Source: Loripinus fragilis (lineage: Eukaryota > Mollusca > Bivalvia > Lucinida > Lucinidae). Taken from it: a DNA stretch of 64,000 nucleotides. Under the pieces are notes generated by a model. It did not search any database. It saw nothing but the letters and a program-made list of their open reading frames with translations, and was not told where the DNA came from. A program made the translations under genes and the position numbers. Position 1 is the first letter of the stretch, and each line of letters starts with the position of its first letter. Shown here in pieces: positions 1-11,486 of this stretch. The stretch covers positions 36,224,994 to 36,288,993 of the forward strand of contig OZ026515.1 of NCBI GenBank assembly GCA_964019695.1. Reading direction: 5' to 3'.

Positions 1-182
1 CTCCAAAGACAGGTTTGAGAATTTGTCCACTTTCCATTTGTTCGCACAAACACTGTCTCAATAAATTCGAGGCTGCTGAATTCTAATATTGTATGTTCTT
101 TCAACTTCTGAAGTATCCGTTTTCCTAGATTATTTATGGCGACAAAGTCCATATGCACTGCACCAGTTTCAAGTTTTGTTTT

Positions 183-378
183 TTGTTTGATTTGATTCTT
201 TACGTCCACTCAACAATCTTTCAGTTATGCGGCACGGGTCTTCCTGGGTTGAACCAGTACTAAGCTAGGATAAATGTGTATTGCTCAAGGACCACAACGC
301 AGTGACGCCGGTTAGGCTCGAACCCGCGGCCCTTCGGTCTCGAGTCAAGCACTCTACCACTGAGCCACTGCGCTCCCC
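183..378 (-). mobile_element. tRNA-derived SINE (family A), nearly full length
   Basis: Read on the minus strand, a tRNA-like head carries an A box (TGGCTCAGTGG) and a B box (GGGTTCGAGCC). A conserved middle segment (GTTGTGGTCCTTGAGCAA) and a tail ending AAAGAATCAAATCAAA follow. The middle resembles central domains shared by several metazoan SINE families. Other copies are at 18267, 36757 and 42754. Confidence 0.75.
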
Positions 379-660
379 CAGTTTCAAGTAAACACTCAAA
401 TAATGTTTCATTTATATGTGATATGGGTAAACAAAGCATACGTTCTAATCAGCTGGATCCTCAGTATTATCTATACCTTACCCTAAATGGTAAGATCTGG
501 GATTCAAATGTTAGGGTTAAAGTTTTGCTTAGTCTAAAAACAATTGTATGAGAGTGCTATTTACTGGCCATCTTGATTTGGTTTGGTAAAATTGGTTGTT
601 TATTTACAGTTTATATTACCAAAACCTTACAGGAAGATTACAAAAATGAATTTATTTTTT

Positions 661-940
661 CAATTCCAATGGCGTAGCCAGAACGCTGAAAAATTGTTTG
701 CACATCAAAGGGGAACTACTGGATCAAGCAGTGGTTCTCTTTTAAATTGTGTCCCGTTCAAAAATTGAAAATCTCTTAAAGGAAATACTTTGCTTTCAGA
801 GGGAGCGAATTCTTCCCTTTAAGAGCAGTTCCTTATGGTATATAAAATCATTTTTGCCGCATTAGGTGGCCTCCCTTGAATGTTACTATTTTTATTACGC
901 ACGTGTGTAACTGCGTAATGTGTGCTACGCCAATGAATTC
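661..940. mobile_element. MITE family 'GGCGTAGC' copy
   Basis: Inverted termini CCAATGGCGTAGCC / GTGCTACGCCAATG enclose an internal palindromic segment (TTAAAGGAAATACTTTGC .. CGAATTCTTCCCTTTAAG). The same internal motif and one terminus recur at 8517-8750 and 23266-23764. Confidence 0.6.
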
Positions 941-1157
941 CACAGTGTTATGAAAATTTAATGTCCCAAAAGTCTTTCGCCATTTATCTTACTCAAAGAG
1001 CCGACAGAATCATACTTTTGAATTTCGTAGTAATTCAGAAATAGTATCCCATAAAGCTATCTGTTCCTGATGCTGTTGAGTTTACTGTTTTCACTATTTG
1101 CCATACGACATGTACTCGCGGTTCCAGACATCAATAAGTGAATGAACGAATACCTAC

Positions 1158-1256
1158 CTCCAAAACCTGTGGAAGTAGAACATGCCCCATTGAAACCGCT
1201 TTGCTCCTCCAAGTTTCTTCATCGTCTTTAAGGATAAATATGACACCAGCAGTCCA
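1158..1256 (-). CDS. nrf-6-like: Gene 1 exon 9: acyltransferase-3 domain, last exon visible
   Basis: 99 bp, phase 2 in and out. Encodes GLLVSYLSLKTMKKLGGAKR then FQWGMFYFHRFWR, a membrane segment followed by the basic YxHRxxR loop that starts the next part of the family fold. Acceptor TTTGTTTTCTAG|TGG; donor GGAG|GTAGGT. I found no convincing next exon between 1 and 1150, so the gene leaves the window. Confidence 0.85.
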
Positions 1257-1609
1257 CTAGAAAACAAAGATAAAAAACAGTAAATTATTGGTCCAGATTA
1301 ACAAAACATGTGAAAATAAAACTCTGAATATTTTTGTATCCACCAGGGTCAAATATTACAAAGCTTCCTTGAACGCAAAGACGGCTTAAATTAAGTATTG
1401 CTATTTCAACATGTTACATTAAATGTTTAATAAATGCCAGGATCGATGCAGTTCTTATGTTTAAAGATATCATTGTGATCTACAGAAAAAATCAAAACTA
1501 TTTTGATTTTAATATGTTCAAAACGTAATATATCGTATCTTACAACTTCAATGCTGAGCTTAAGTCTTCCTTAACTTTTAGGAGGCATTGCAATTTTGGG
1601 CCCAAGTAC

Positions 1610-1841
1610 CGAGGTTATTAAACTTTTATTACGCTCAGCTCAATGAGCACAAAATTTCAACTGTCATACATATTCAAATAACAACAAATAAAGAAGTTTT
1701 TTGCTTTAAGTCTCTCAACTGTTGTATTTATAATGCTGATATAAGTTAAAATGCCAACAATTGTTGGCATTTTAACATTTATAAGCAAGATAAATTTCGT
1801 GCTCAACTGAGTTGAGTATGAAAAAAGTTTTATAACCTCGA
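1610..1841. mobile_element. MITE family 'CGAGGTTAT' copy
   Basis: Terminal inverted repeats CGAGGTTATTAAAC / GTTTTATAACCTCG, then subterminal inverted GAGCACAAAATTT / AAATTTCGTGCTC, and a central perfect palindrome AATGCCAACAATTGTTGGCATT. A close copy is at 43633-43865, a diverged copy at 4667-4857 and a half copy at 21546-21630. Confidence 0.75.
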
Positions 1842-1982
1842 GGCCAGTTTTAGCATCTGTTCTGGGTGCTGTGTCTTATTGAGGCGGTATTTATAAAGAC
1901 CAACAACAGAAGCTTTGGTATTATTTTTATCATGCACTTTTAACGAACGTCCTGGTAAATGCATGGTATGCCATATACACCA

Positions 1983-4204
1983 GCATCCAATTTAGGTTAT
2001 CTTGCACCCACCAGGACAATTTTTCATGGGTGCCAAATTGTTTATTGGGACCCCCTGGATGCGAAACGAAGGTGTCCTTAAAAAAATTTGGTTTGGGCTA
2101 TGTGAAATTGCATGGTTTCTATGGCAACCCAAAGCGAATTTGAGAAGTGGGGATCTGCCTACAAAATTACTCATATCTCAACTGTTACTTATCCAAGACT
2201 ACTAAACTTAATACCAAATTAAAGCTTAGACATAGGCCTATTATCCACTTGTTGCATATGCAAATTATCTAATTTACATAAATATTTATGAAAACATTAA
2301 AAATGTGGTTCACGAATTGTGGTATACGTTTAAGATCAATAATATCTCAGCTGCTTTTAGTCGTAGATTACTAAATTTTGTACTAAATTAAAGCTAAGAC
2401 ATAAACCTTTTATTCCATGGTCAAATATGCAACTTATCATATATGCATAACTTGCATATTCATGAATATTAATAAAAACACTAAAAAAATAAGAAAAGTC
2501 ATAGGTTAACAATAGTATGCAGCGGGGTAATCTGGCCTAAATTAAACACATAGGACACTTCATTATGGGTGTACTTACAAATCTAATAATATCTCAATAG
2601 CTAAGAGCCCTAGAGTACCAAAATTGGTTTTAAACTAATGCTAAGACAATAGTATGTTTAACAAAATATCAAATTGTAAAATGGTCATGTTATAATATTC
2701 ATGAATATTGATGAAACCATGAGCATTTTGAGAGAAATACTTGAAAATTAAGGGGATATACCTACAAAATTACTCATATCTCAGCAGCTTAAAGCCCTTA
2801 CGTAGCAAACAAGGTGCCAACTTATTGCTATGATACAGCCCTTTATCTCAATGGTAATATTTGCCAGTTGTCTTATTTACATATTCATGAAAATTAATAT
2901 AAACATTAGAATAACGAGAAAAATCGCCGAAAAATGAATGGGGAACACCTACAAAATTACCAATATCTAAGCTGCTAATTGCCCTAGAGTAGCAAACAAT
3001 ATACTTAATAAAAGTCTATGCAAAACAGTTTTACCTAGTGGGAAGATATAAGAATTAACTAATTTGTTTAAGATCAATATTACTAAAAACTTTAAAAATG
3101 CAAGAAAAAATGTATACAAATTGATAGCAGTGTACCTACAAAATTACTCATATCTCAGCTGCTATAGATTTTATACTTTTTTTCTTTTACTCATAAATAT
3201 GCATATTAGATGATTGACAAATCTGACCCGTGAAGAAAGACATGTGTCTAAGCTTAAATTTGACACCAGTTTTAGTGCTCTAGGATAAGTAGAACCATAG
3301 ATATGATTGAATTTGAAGGCCTACCCCCCAATTACGAGAATCATATAAGAGGTTGCCATGGAAACCATGCATTTTCACGTAGCCCATACCAAACTTCTTT
3401 TGAGGAGAACTTTGTTTCACATTTTGAGGGTCCCACTGAACAATTTGGCATTAATTTAGAAAGGCCTAGATTGTAGCTTAACCCCTCCCCTAGGCTTTTA
3501 GTTTTTACGAGATTTTCCCTCATTTTTATTAAGTTTTCATGCATTTTCATGAATATTCAAATGAGATAATATTCATATAGGACCACTGAATGAGTGGACC
3601 TGTCATATTGTAACATTGATTATATTAAAACATGCAACAATGACAATATTGGGATGAAATCAGCCTATTTATATTTGTAATGTTTCCCCTTATTTTTTAG
3701 CGTTTTTATTAATATTCATGAATATGCAAATTATGCAAATATAATACGTTGCATATTTGACCATGAAATAAAAGGCCTATGTCTTAGCTTTATTTTAGTA
3801 CAAAATTTAGCATTCTACGACTAAAATCAGCTGAGATATTATTGATATTGTACTTATACCCCAATTCGTGAACCGCATTTTTTAATGTTTTCATAAATAT
3901 TTATGAATATGCAAATTAGATAATTTGCATATGCAACAAGGAGATAATATGCCTATGTCTAAGCTTTAATTTGGTATTAAGTTTTGTAGTTTAGGATAAG
4001 TAACAGCTGAGATATGAGTAATTTTGTTGGCAGACCCCCCTTCTCAAATTCACTATGCGTTGCCATAGAAACCATGCAAATTCACAAAGCCCAAACCAAA
4101 TCTTTTTTAAGGACACGTTCGTTTCCTATCCAGGGGGTCCCAATAAACAATTTGGCACCCATGAAAAATTGTCCTAGGGGTGCAAGGTAACAATAATTGG
4201 ATGC
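1983..4204. mobile_element. 2.2-kb long-inverted-repeat element with internal tandem modules
   Basis: Both ends read inward as GCATCCAATT..TTGCACCC..GGACAATTTTTCATGG, and the arms match for several hundred bases (for example GGGACCCCCTGGAT at 2050 and its reverse near 4130). The interior is a run of degenerate modules of roughly 180-230 bp, each starting near CTACAAAATTACTCATATCTCAG, passing through TTAGACATAGGCC and CATATTCATGAATATT. No protein was recognised. A partial relative starts near 63355. Sits in gene 1 intron 8. Confidence 0.7.
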
Positions 4205-4666
4205 CGTGGTAATACGTTGAATTGGTCATTGATAGTAAAATAGAATCCTTTGGCAATATGTATTACATAAACTCTTATCTTGCCAACATTTTATCTTGCC
4301 ACGATCGTCTGTGGTATATATGAAAATGCACAATAGAATACACTTACAACAGAATAAAACACTATGAACCCTGATTTGACTGATACTGCGTAGTCTGATC
4401 TGGATCCATACAGTTTGTACTGAAGGCTAGCGCTGTATATAAGTGGCTTTTGTTATAAATGGTGAGAATAGTGTTAACCATTGGGTTATATTTTGCTGAT
4501 GTCCAAGCTCAAATCAGTTCGAATTTATCAGATTTTGCGGACAAACCTATATCCCAAAACAATATAACAGTCCCCAACAAATACAAATGCATTATAAGCA
4601 GACTTTACAGAACAGCATGATACAAAAAGTTTGTAGGCAGAATTAGTAGGTCAGATTAAGCCTTGC

Positions 4667-4857
4667 CTAGAGGTTGTAAAAATGTCATGCTCAACTCAAA
4701 TGAGCATGATACTCTGCTCATTGAATTTATATGCCTTATATGTTGCAGCATTCTAACATTTAATAGCAGGATGAATACAACATTCAAGCGTTTTAAAGAA
4801 ATTTCCTTTTTATGATAGAATTGAGCATGAAAAAAGTTTATTACTTTTAAAACCATG
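4667..4857. mobile_element. MITE family 'CGAGGTTAT', diverged copy
   Basis: AGAGGTTGTAAAA ... ATTGAGCATGAAAAAAGTTT keeps the terminal and subterminal order of the copy at 1610, but the central palindrome is replaced. It ends only about 70 bases from exon 8. Confidence 0.5.
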
Positions 4858-4929
4858 GGACCTGGTGTGAAACAAGTAAACTAGTTATCTAAGTATAACT
4901 TGATACGTTCATTGCCTGAGGCAACCTAC

Positions 4930-5026
4930 CTTAGTGTGAAAAATGAATCTACAGAAGGTGTGGCATTTAGAATGGCTTGATATGTAAACCGAGTAAATAT
5001 GTCTGCAGAGTAAGGGCCAACATTTT
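4930..5026 (-). CDS. nrf-6-like: Gene 1 exon 8: acyltransferase-3 domain
   Basis: 97 bp, phase 1 in and phase 2 out. Encodes ENVGPYSADIFTRFTYQAIL then NATPSVDSFFTL, followed across the junction by SG. The S-V-D-(S/T)-F-F..SG motif is the second family signature. Acceptor TTTTTGCAG|AAA; donor AAG|GTAGGT. It includes an NAT sequon. Confidence 0.85.
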
Positions 5027-5269
5027 CTGCAAAAATAAGAAAGAATAATAAAACAGGAATCTTATTCTATTTAATAAATTGTCATTACAAAAGAAGACTC
5101 AAATTATAAATTTCTGATAAAATTATCACTAGTATATGACGTCGTGTTTGGTCGTGGATAAAAATCTGTCAACAACAATTGTTTTATACATTAAACAACG
5201 TTATGTGATGGTGGCGTTCTGGAATTATAAGTAACTGATTTACTGCACTAGCTCTTAAAGAGACTACAT

Positions 5270-5605
5270 CTGTAACTATGAACATTTTTCGAAAAATTCT
5301 ATTTTAAGTTATGTTTTCACAATAAAAATGTTGGGTACAGGGGAGAACTGCATGGAAAAGTGAATTACCTTATAAAAACAGGTGTATTTTTCTCTTGTTG
5401 GTAATTATTTACGTCCCTCCAATAATTCTAGACTATTGATTTTTAACATAAATGCAGTTGTTTTGATAGTGATAACTTGTTAAGATTTACAAAAATGTTA
5501 AATGTTTACCTGAATTTGAGTATTTTACTGTGTTTTTGAAAAATTAAAACATTATTTCTAAAATTAGAAGATCAATAGTTACAGACTATGCAGCTTTAAA
5601 TGAAT
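5270..5605. repeat. Direct repeat shared by gene 1 introns 7 and 5 (copy 1)
   Basis: From GAACATTTTTCGA through GCATGGAAAAGTGA, TTATAAAAACAGGTGT and TTACAGACTATG, this stretch matches 10818-11163 in the same orientation with scattered changes. No coding content; probably a dispersed repeat. Confidence 0.65.
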
Positions 5606-6365
5606 TAAATGTTTTGCATGACTGAAGCAATTACTATTTCAAAAGAATTGGTCTAACCAGATTGCCAATGCATCATATAGGTATGAGCTTCGAATTTTAC
5701 CAGCAAGACGACTTGAAACGTTTGGACAGAAGGAGTTTTGTTAATGTCGATACTACTGTTGTACTTTGGTGTAACGTCGTGACGTAATGACGTTACAGCG
5801 TTTTACGTAACGTCAGTTGCTAAGTAGAGATATAGTTGATACGAAACCATTATAACAGTATCGTGTTTAGAATCGTAATTAAATGATATTTTGGAACTCA
5901 CAATCTGAGTTTGTTGTTTTTGGTGTTATTCCATATTTGGGAAGAATCGTCACAACAACACCGTTCCAAACAGAATGATGCAGTGTGCCATAGTAGGTCA
6001 TATACAATTTGAGCCTCGGCGCCTGAAAACCTGACTTTGGTAGATGCAAACAACAACATGGCAGACCAGCCTACTATTCCCCGCAGTCTGATCACCTTGT
6101 TTTTTGAAATCTGAAAATTCCAATAACCCAACTATGTCCTTGTAAATTTCAATAATCTGGCAACTGTTGGTAACTAATCAGGCATGGGTGAGCCTTACTT
6201 AGTCAGAAACCGAAAAGACAGGTTTTCACGAGTCGGGGTCCAGATTATGTCAAAGCAGTGTGTCTTGTAGTAGTATGTCTGGTAGTAGAGACCCTAATGC
6301 ACACCCAATCATGATGTCAGATCAGTATGACAGTCAGTAGAAACCCCAAAGTCTGCCTTATCATG

Positions 6366-6650
6366 ATGGTTAATATTTGGTTGGTTACTTTACGTCCCAG
6401 TCAACAGCTATGGTCATGTCGGGACAGTTGGTTCTTACAACCACGCATATTTTCCTGGGCAAGCTTGATCGAGCGGTTAACCTGTACTTCGTGCACATAC
6501 TTTCGCTTGTAACTGACAAAAACCCTTCTTGAATCAGTGGAAGGAACGAGAATAACCCTATGAATTATTTCATGATCAGTCTTCACGAAAGTATAGGTAC
6601 CCGGCCCTGATCGAACTTGCTAACCTAGACAGTATGACAGGCGCCAATTT
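6366..6650 (-). mobile_element. SINE family B copy
   Basis: Minus-strand tRNA-like B box (AAGTTCGATCAGGG) near 6610, then a body shared with 9698-9965 (CAAGCTTGCCCAGG; CATGACCATAGCTGTTGACT), and a tail ending GGGACGTAAAGTAACC. The tail resembles that of SINE family A. Confidence 0.55.
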
Positions 6651-7005
6651 ATGATGTTAGATCAGAATGACTGGCAGCAGAAATGCAAAAGCATGCCCAG
6701 TCATGTCAGATCAGTCAGCTGACTCACAGTAAAAGGCAAATGACACACCCAATAATGATTGAGCTGACACAATGTTGAAACTTATCACAAATGTCTCTAA
6801 TAAACGTCTGTGCAGACGTATCCTATGTGGCTAGAGTTAGTTTATTTAGTCTGATCCTTCATCTACATCAAGACTTTTTGTTTGTAGCAGTGAAGCCTCT
6901 GATGATACATGTGCATACTCACCAGAAGATTCGCTTGCTTGAAATTGAGATAAGTAAACTATTCTTATGCGCTAGATTTTACATGTATACACAAAGATAT
7001 CATAC

Positions 7006-7173
7006 CAGCATGAGGTACAGAGAATGCAATAACATGTCCTAGTATGACCCAAGTCATACTTATAAACCGAACCCCATTGAGTGCTGTCAATGATCCCGCT
7101 GGTTGCTTTGTATCTAAGATCTTGGCAGTGTTAGTGTAAATGGAGAAAGCTAGAAGAGCCTTGGAAACGGTCC
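7006..7173 (-). CDS. nrf-6-like: Gene 1 exon 7: start of acyltransferase-3 domain
   Basis: 168 bp, phase 1 in and out. Residues about 312-367 read TVSKALLAFSIYTNTAKILD then a hinge and LNGVRFISMTWVILGHVIAF. The LNGVR and WVILGH pair is the conserved opening of acyltransferase-3 membrane enzymes; Arg347 and His358 in this model fall at the conserved positions. Acceptor TTTGTTTCAG|GGA; donor GCTG|GTATGA. Confidence 0.87.
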
Positions 7174-7450
7174 CTGAAACAAATTTGTAAAACAAAATGA
7201 TGCTACTACTCCCACCCTATTATGAATTGGACCAATCCTTTTCCATTTTTATGGTTGTTAGGTGGTATTTATAATTTTAGAACATTCTGTAAGCAAACTG
7301 TGGAGACCCTGATCAGACGCTGAATTCTGCGGTGTCTGATCTAGGCCTGCATGTTTGCCTGTGTCCAACAAAAAAGATGCTAGGCTTTAATGGGTTAAAA
7401 GAGTACAGTTGTTTAGTGGTATAGTGTTAGACTAGGGATAGTAAAGTCGT

Positions 7451-7680
7451 TACTGTGCTGCCAGCCAAGAGCGACAGTAACCTCATGTTATGTTTACAAA
7501 GTTGTGAGGGAATTATAATCGAAAGATCACTTGGGTATTAATCCTATCATCAGGAAAGGATTAATACACAAGTGATCTATCGATTCGCGTTAGCTCAAGT
7601 GAAGTGTACACTTTAGTGTTTTACTTAGCAATTGTAAACAAAGTATTATGTCACTGTCACACTTGAGTGGTACGACAGTA
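7451..7680. mobile_element. MITE family 'TACTGTCGTGCC' copy 1
   Basis: Termini TACTGTGCTGCCAGCC / GTGGTACGACAGTA with a central palindrome around AGGATTAATACACAAGTGAT. Three copies in the window share both; the TA ends suggest a TA target, as in Tc1/mariner-type MITEs. Lies in gene 1 intron 6. Confidence 0.75.
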
Positions 7681-8157
7681 GTTCGACACACACTGAACAG
7701 AGGCAATGTGTTGTGTACTTGAGTCATACAATGTATCCTCATCTTAGTTTTATAGTGATTTGACCCAGGGAGACAAGAAAACGTCAGAATATGACTGAAA
7801 ACATTTGGACTGAGACATAAAGCAGCAAATCAAACAAAAACGTCCAATCTATGATATAATTATTACTAATAAAGGCAGGCATGTCTGGTAGTGTCTATAA
7901 CAAATAGCTACAAATTAAATAATGCTATCCATTCCTGTTAAGACAACTCTTGACACTCAAACAATTGTCTAAATGAGACACAAAAGGCAATTTTAAGTTA
8001 ATGACAAAGATAATTTTAATTGTATATTTAAAAAAAACTATGAGGACACATAACTAAACGTTATTCAAACTATTGAAACGATGTATACACATAAATAAAC
8101 GCCATTTAAATGTTATAGCTTTGTTTTCGGTCGAACCTTCTAGTGGCCATTATTTAC

Positions 8158-8290
8158 CTGGTTGACTGGGTGGAATTGCTTCTTCACCAGTCTCTGCTTC
8201 TATTGGCATGTAAGGTATATGCTTATGCCTCTTTTGAACCCATCAAAACTACTTTCTACATTTTTTAATCATTTACTCTGCCATTTTATT
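8158..8290 (-). pseudogene. Degenerate tandem copy of gene 1 exon 6
   Basis: Flanks and exon body of exon 6 are repeated here: the same TCGAACCTT..GGCCATTATTTACCTGG context recurs about 164 bp away. In this copy the donor CCAG|GTAAAT survives. The acceptor AG is lost (ATCAAAAATAAAATGG replaces TTTCAGAAGCAAAATGG), about 15 bp are missing from the middle, and the exon-6 frame has stops shortly after GSKEA. It therefore cannot serve as a replacement exon and is best read as a decayed exon duplicate. Confidence 0.75.
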
Positions 8291-8321
8291 TTTGATCGAA
8301 CCTTATAGGGCCATTATTTAC

Positions 8322-8463
8322 CTGGTTGACTCGGTGGAGATGCTTTTTCACCTGTCTCTACTTCTTCAATAACTTTTCCATTGGCAGGAAGGGTATATTC
8401 GTACGCCTCTTTTGAACCCATTACATTGCTTACTACGTAATCATTTACTCTGCCATTTTGCTT
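8322..8463 (-). CDS. nrf-6-like: Gene 1 exon 6: polar linker before the acyltransferase domain
   Basis: 142 bp, phase 0 in and phase 1 out. The peptide starts KQNGRVNDYVVSNVMGSKEA and is hydrophilic and acidic with a Ser/Pro-rich end (SPPSQPG). This fits the variable cytoplasmic loop joining the first membrane segment to the acyltransferase core. Acceptor TTTTTTTCAG|AAG; donor CCAG|GTAAAT. A degenerate tandem copy lies immediately downstream in gene orientation (8158-8290). Confidence 0.78.
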
Positions 8464-8516
8464 CTGAAAAAAATAATGTTATATAAGTAGCATGTGTCGA
8501 ACCAATGTACATACGT

Positions 8517-8750
8517 AACTCCCATTATGCAGTACGCACATGCGTAATGATAACTGTGCGCACTCAAAGTAACTGATCTAGTGTGATAAAAGCATTTCTT
8601 TTTATCACAAGCGACTGCTATTAAAGGAAAGAATTTGCTTCCAGAGCTCCCAAAGGGAGAATTTTCTTTCCTTTAAGAATAGTCTCCATTTTGAAAATGA
8701 ATACCACTGCTCGTTCTAGAAGGTCTCCTTTCAATGCGTTCTGGCTAGCC
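8517..8750. mobile_element. MITE family 'GGCGTAGC', copy near gene 1 exon 6
   Basis: Contains the family palindrome (AAAGGAAAGAATTTGCTTCC .. GAGAATTTTCTTTCCTTTAA) and the terminus GCGTTCTGGCTAGCC. Starts about 50 bases upstream of the exon 6 acceptor. Confidence 0.55.
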
Positions 8751-9697
8751 TTTTGCTTATAGTTTAATTACAATCGTTATTGAATAATATGTTAATAGTA
8801 TGTTCCAAAAGAGGTGCATTCTAGACTTCAAGTCCAAAATACAGTTGAGCACGCATATTTAGCATATTTGACAAAAATTAAGGGAATTCAGAAAAGAAAT
8901 GTAACGACTTTAAATAAGCTACAATCAGCCATTCCCTGTGGTGACCATACTTTGATGTACCAAAAGTATTTAAACTAATTGTGGCAAGGCATTTGCCAAT
9001 CGTCTGCAGAATCGTTTTCAAATTCGATCATTGTCTGTAAAGAGGAATTTTCTTAAGTTTTTTGAACTAAGGCTCAGGAACATTTGTCGCCTGAAATATC
9101 TATTGGTCAATATAAAAAAAAATCTGGCCTTATGATAGACATGGTATAAATTGTGTTGGATGATATTTGCATATTTCAATAATCATGAACTCATCCTAAT
9201 GACCTATTAAATCCATTATAAAAATCCTTCCTTCACGCATTCTTTTTCAATCAACATTCTTTTTCAATCAACATTCTTTTTCAAACAGATTAATCAATAC
9301 AGGAAAATGACAAGCATTACTTTTGTAATAAATGTCAAATCCAATAATTATTAATCCTGGAATTTATGAAATCCTCGAATTATTTGAGTTATTTTTTCAC
9401 GATTTCTGGCTTTTTTGGTCGCTTATGATAACCCCCTGAAAATTTAAATATTATCAGGTGATAGTATTTTTGTAAAATTGGGAACTGTGTCTATTATGAA
9501 GCGGAGTCTTGGAGTGGAGTATTGGCATGGAGTGGAGTCTTGGAGACAAACTTTGGAGTGGATAGCTAGTCTTAACTCAGACAAAGCCATGCCATATTTT
9601 ATAGAATATGAAAATATTTGAGGTATGGGTGTATATATCCTATCATAATGGATAGATTGATATTTGTAGGACAGCTCAAATAACACTTGGAATAGTG

Positions 9698-9965
9698 CAT
9701 GACATAAAGATTCCTTTCGTCACAAACATCTGATTGCAGATCAAGGGGTTATGCATTCAATCCCAGCCAAGTCCCATACTTCCTTTGAGAGTATCCATGT
9801 AATGATTTATACAGCTATAGTTACAAGCAAAAGTATGTTCACAAAGTCTTTGTTAACCGTTTAGTCAAGCTTGCCCAGAAAGTAAGTGAGGTTATGTGTA
9901 GTGACCATCCCAACATGACCATAGCTGTTGACTGGAAACGTTAAGCATTAAAAAAAAGTTTTTTT
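9698..9965 (+). mobile_element. SINE family B copy with A-rich tail
   Basis: Plus-strand copy of the family at 6366. It has a degenerate tRNA-like head, the shared body with CATGACCATAGCTGTTGACT, and an end in GTTAAGCATTAAAAAAAAG. Lies in gene 1 intron 5. Confidence 0.55.
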
Positions 9966-10409
9966 TTCTTGTCAATGTGGCCCAAAATATTTCATTTTTT
10001 AATACAAAAGGGGGAAGACGGAGCACATTGGCTTATCCCAAAGCCTACATTTAACACTTATTATTTATGTTATGTTAAGTATGTTGGTTACTACGGAAGG
10101 CAATAATAAGGAATCAACAAAATATTGTACCACACCTGGCGCAAAACCTGAATAACAACATCCAGTCTGACACAGGAATAAAAATCTTAAATCATTCTTT
10201 AATTCTGGAGTGACTCTTAAAAAGATATTTGGGTGTGGAAAATCTTGCATTCTTAATAGTACCCTCTCTGTTCAGATCAATAAATCTGTATGCCTGGTTG
10301 TAAACCCAATCATGGTTTATAACTATGGTTTCCTCTTTAATTGCACGACGACGGATCAGGCCACATAATCAATGACGGCCCTGTAATAAAGCTTTAATCT
10401 GTTGGTTGG

Positions 10410-10745
10410 TGACTGACGCTTGTCCTTGACTGGGCCCACCGTAGTTCAACATGAGGTTTTCTTCAGCTATGACCACGAGATGTTGTTTTTGTTTTATCAT
10501 TTTGTGTTAATTTGATTAGATTGTTTCCATGTGATCACAAATTGCATTAGCTAGGAGGCCTCCATACTAGCTAAACCATTTTTTGTTTAACAACAGCAAA
10601 ATTAAGGGTGAGGATTTGGCGCCAGTGAATGCATTTAAACCCTCCACATGGTAATGTAGGCTGCTGTCCATTCTAAGGCGGTGGTTCTGTTGGTGTTGCT
10701 CTATTGTTTATGTACCTTCCATTTTAGGGGGGGGGGTCTGCATTT
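10410..10745 (+). repeat. Dispersed non-coding repeat, family R2
   Basis: Shares GGGTGAGGATTTGGCGCC, AACCCTCC and CTAAGGCGGTGGTTCTGTTG with the R1 and R2 copies listed at 20985 and 50975. No coding content; element type unresolved. Confidence 0.45.
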
Positions 10746-10817
10746 GTCTTTGTTTTGGTAAGCATTACTTTGTGTCCTATCTTGTTTTACAATAATCTTG
10801 CTTAAAGTGACTAAGCA

Positions 10818-11163
10818 TTTGAACATTTTTCGATTTTTTTATTTTCTTTTTGAATCATTTGTAAAAGTAGAATTAAGGTATGTTTTCACAATAAATTTGT
10901 TCACTATAGCTGAAAATTGCATGGAAAAGTGATTTATCTTATAAAAACAGGTGTGTTGGTAATTATTTGCGTCCCTCCAATAATTATAGACTGTTAATTT
11001 TAACATAAATGCTGTTGTTTTGATAATGCTAATTTGTTAAGATTTACGAAATTGGTATAATGTATACCCGAATTTTAGTTTTTTTACTGTGTTCTTGAAA
11101 AGTAGAAATTAACATTAGTTCTAAAATTAAAAGATCAAAAGTTACAGACTATGAAGCTTTAAT
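10818..11163. repeat. Direct repeat shared by gene 1 introns 7 and 5 (copy 2)
   Basis: Same-orientation partner of 5270-5605, followed directly by a fragment of the GGTTGGTCTG..TGTGTGATTGTGGTAT repeat family (see 50975-51540). Confidence 0.65.
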
Positions 11164-11380
11164 TGTTGTTGTTTTTTTCGGTGTCTTGTTACCGTAAATT
11201 TTCTTTGGCTTTTCCTCACGGCTATGTGGGTTGGTCTGGAGTGTGTGTGATTGTGGTATTTTCTGATCATACACACTTATTTTGTATCAGATGTCACTGG
11301 TAATGAGATGCGTGTAGAAGTACGTTGGTGCAGAAAGAAGACGTGTATAATAATATTAAATCAAGTGGCTTGCCTCCTAC

Positions 11381-11486
11381 CTCAGCAATTGTTGGTTGTT
11401 TAGGTACATTGTTGTCGAAATGTGTCAGGTAAACATCATATAATGTAGCTATTGTCATCACGACGACAAAGATTGAACAAATGGCT
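11381..11486 (-). CDS. nrf-6-like: Gene 1 exon 5: first internal transmembrane segment
   Basis: 106 bp. It completes the split Ile codon and encodes AICSIFVVVMTIATLYDVYL, continuing THFDNNVPKQPTIAE. The hydrophobic run followed by TLYD is where this family enters the membrane between the extracellular NRF domain and the cytoplasmic linker. Acceptor GATGATTTCAG|AGC has a weak pyrimidine tract, but the phase requires it. Donor GAG|GTAGGA. Confidence 0.8.

Noticed and set aside
183..378. Possible tRNA gene on the minus strand (A and B box text)
   Set aside because: The tRNA-like head is followed by a SINE body and tail and recurs at 42754 with a target-site duplication, so it is a SINE rather than a tRNA gene.
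1..1150. Exon 10 of gene 1
   Set aside because: I looked for a phase-compatible acceptor and acyltransferase-like peptide on the minus strand and found none that was convincing.
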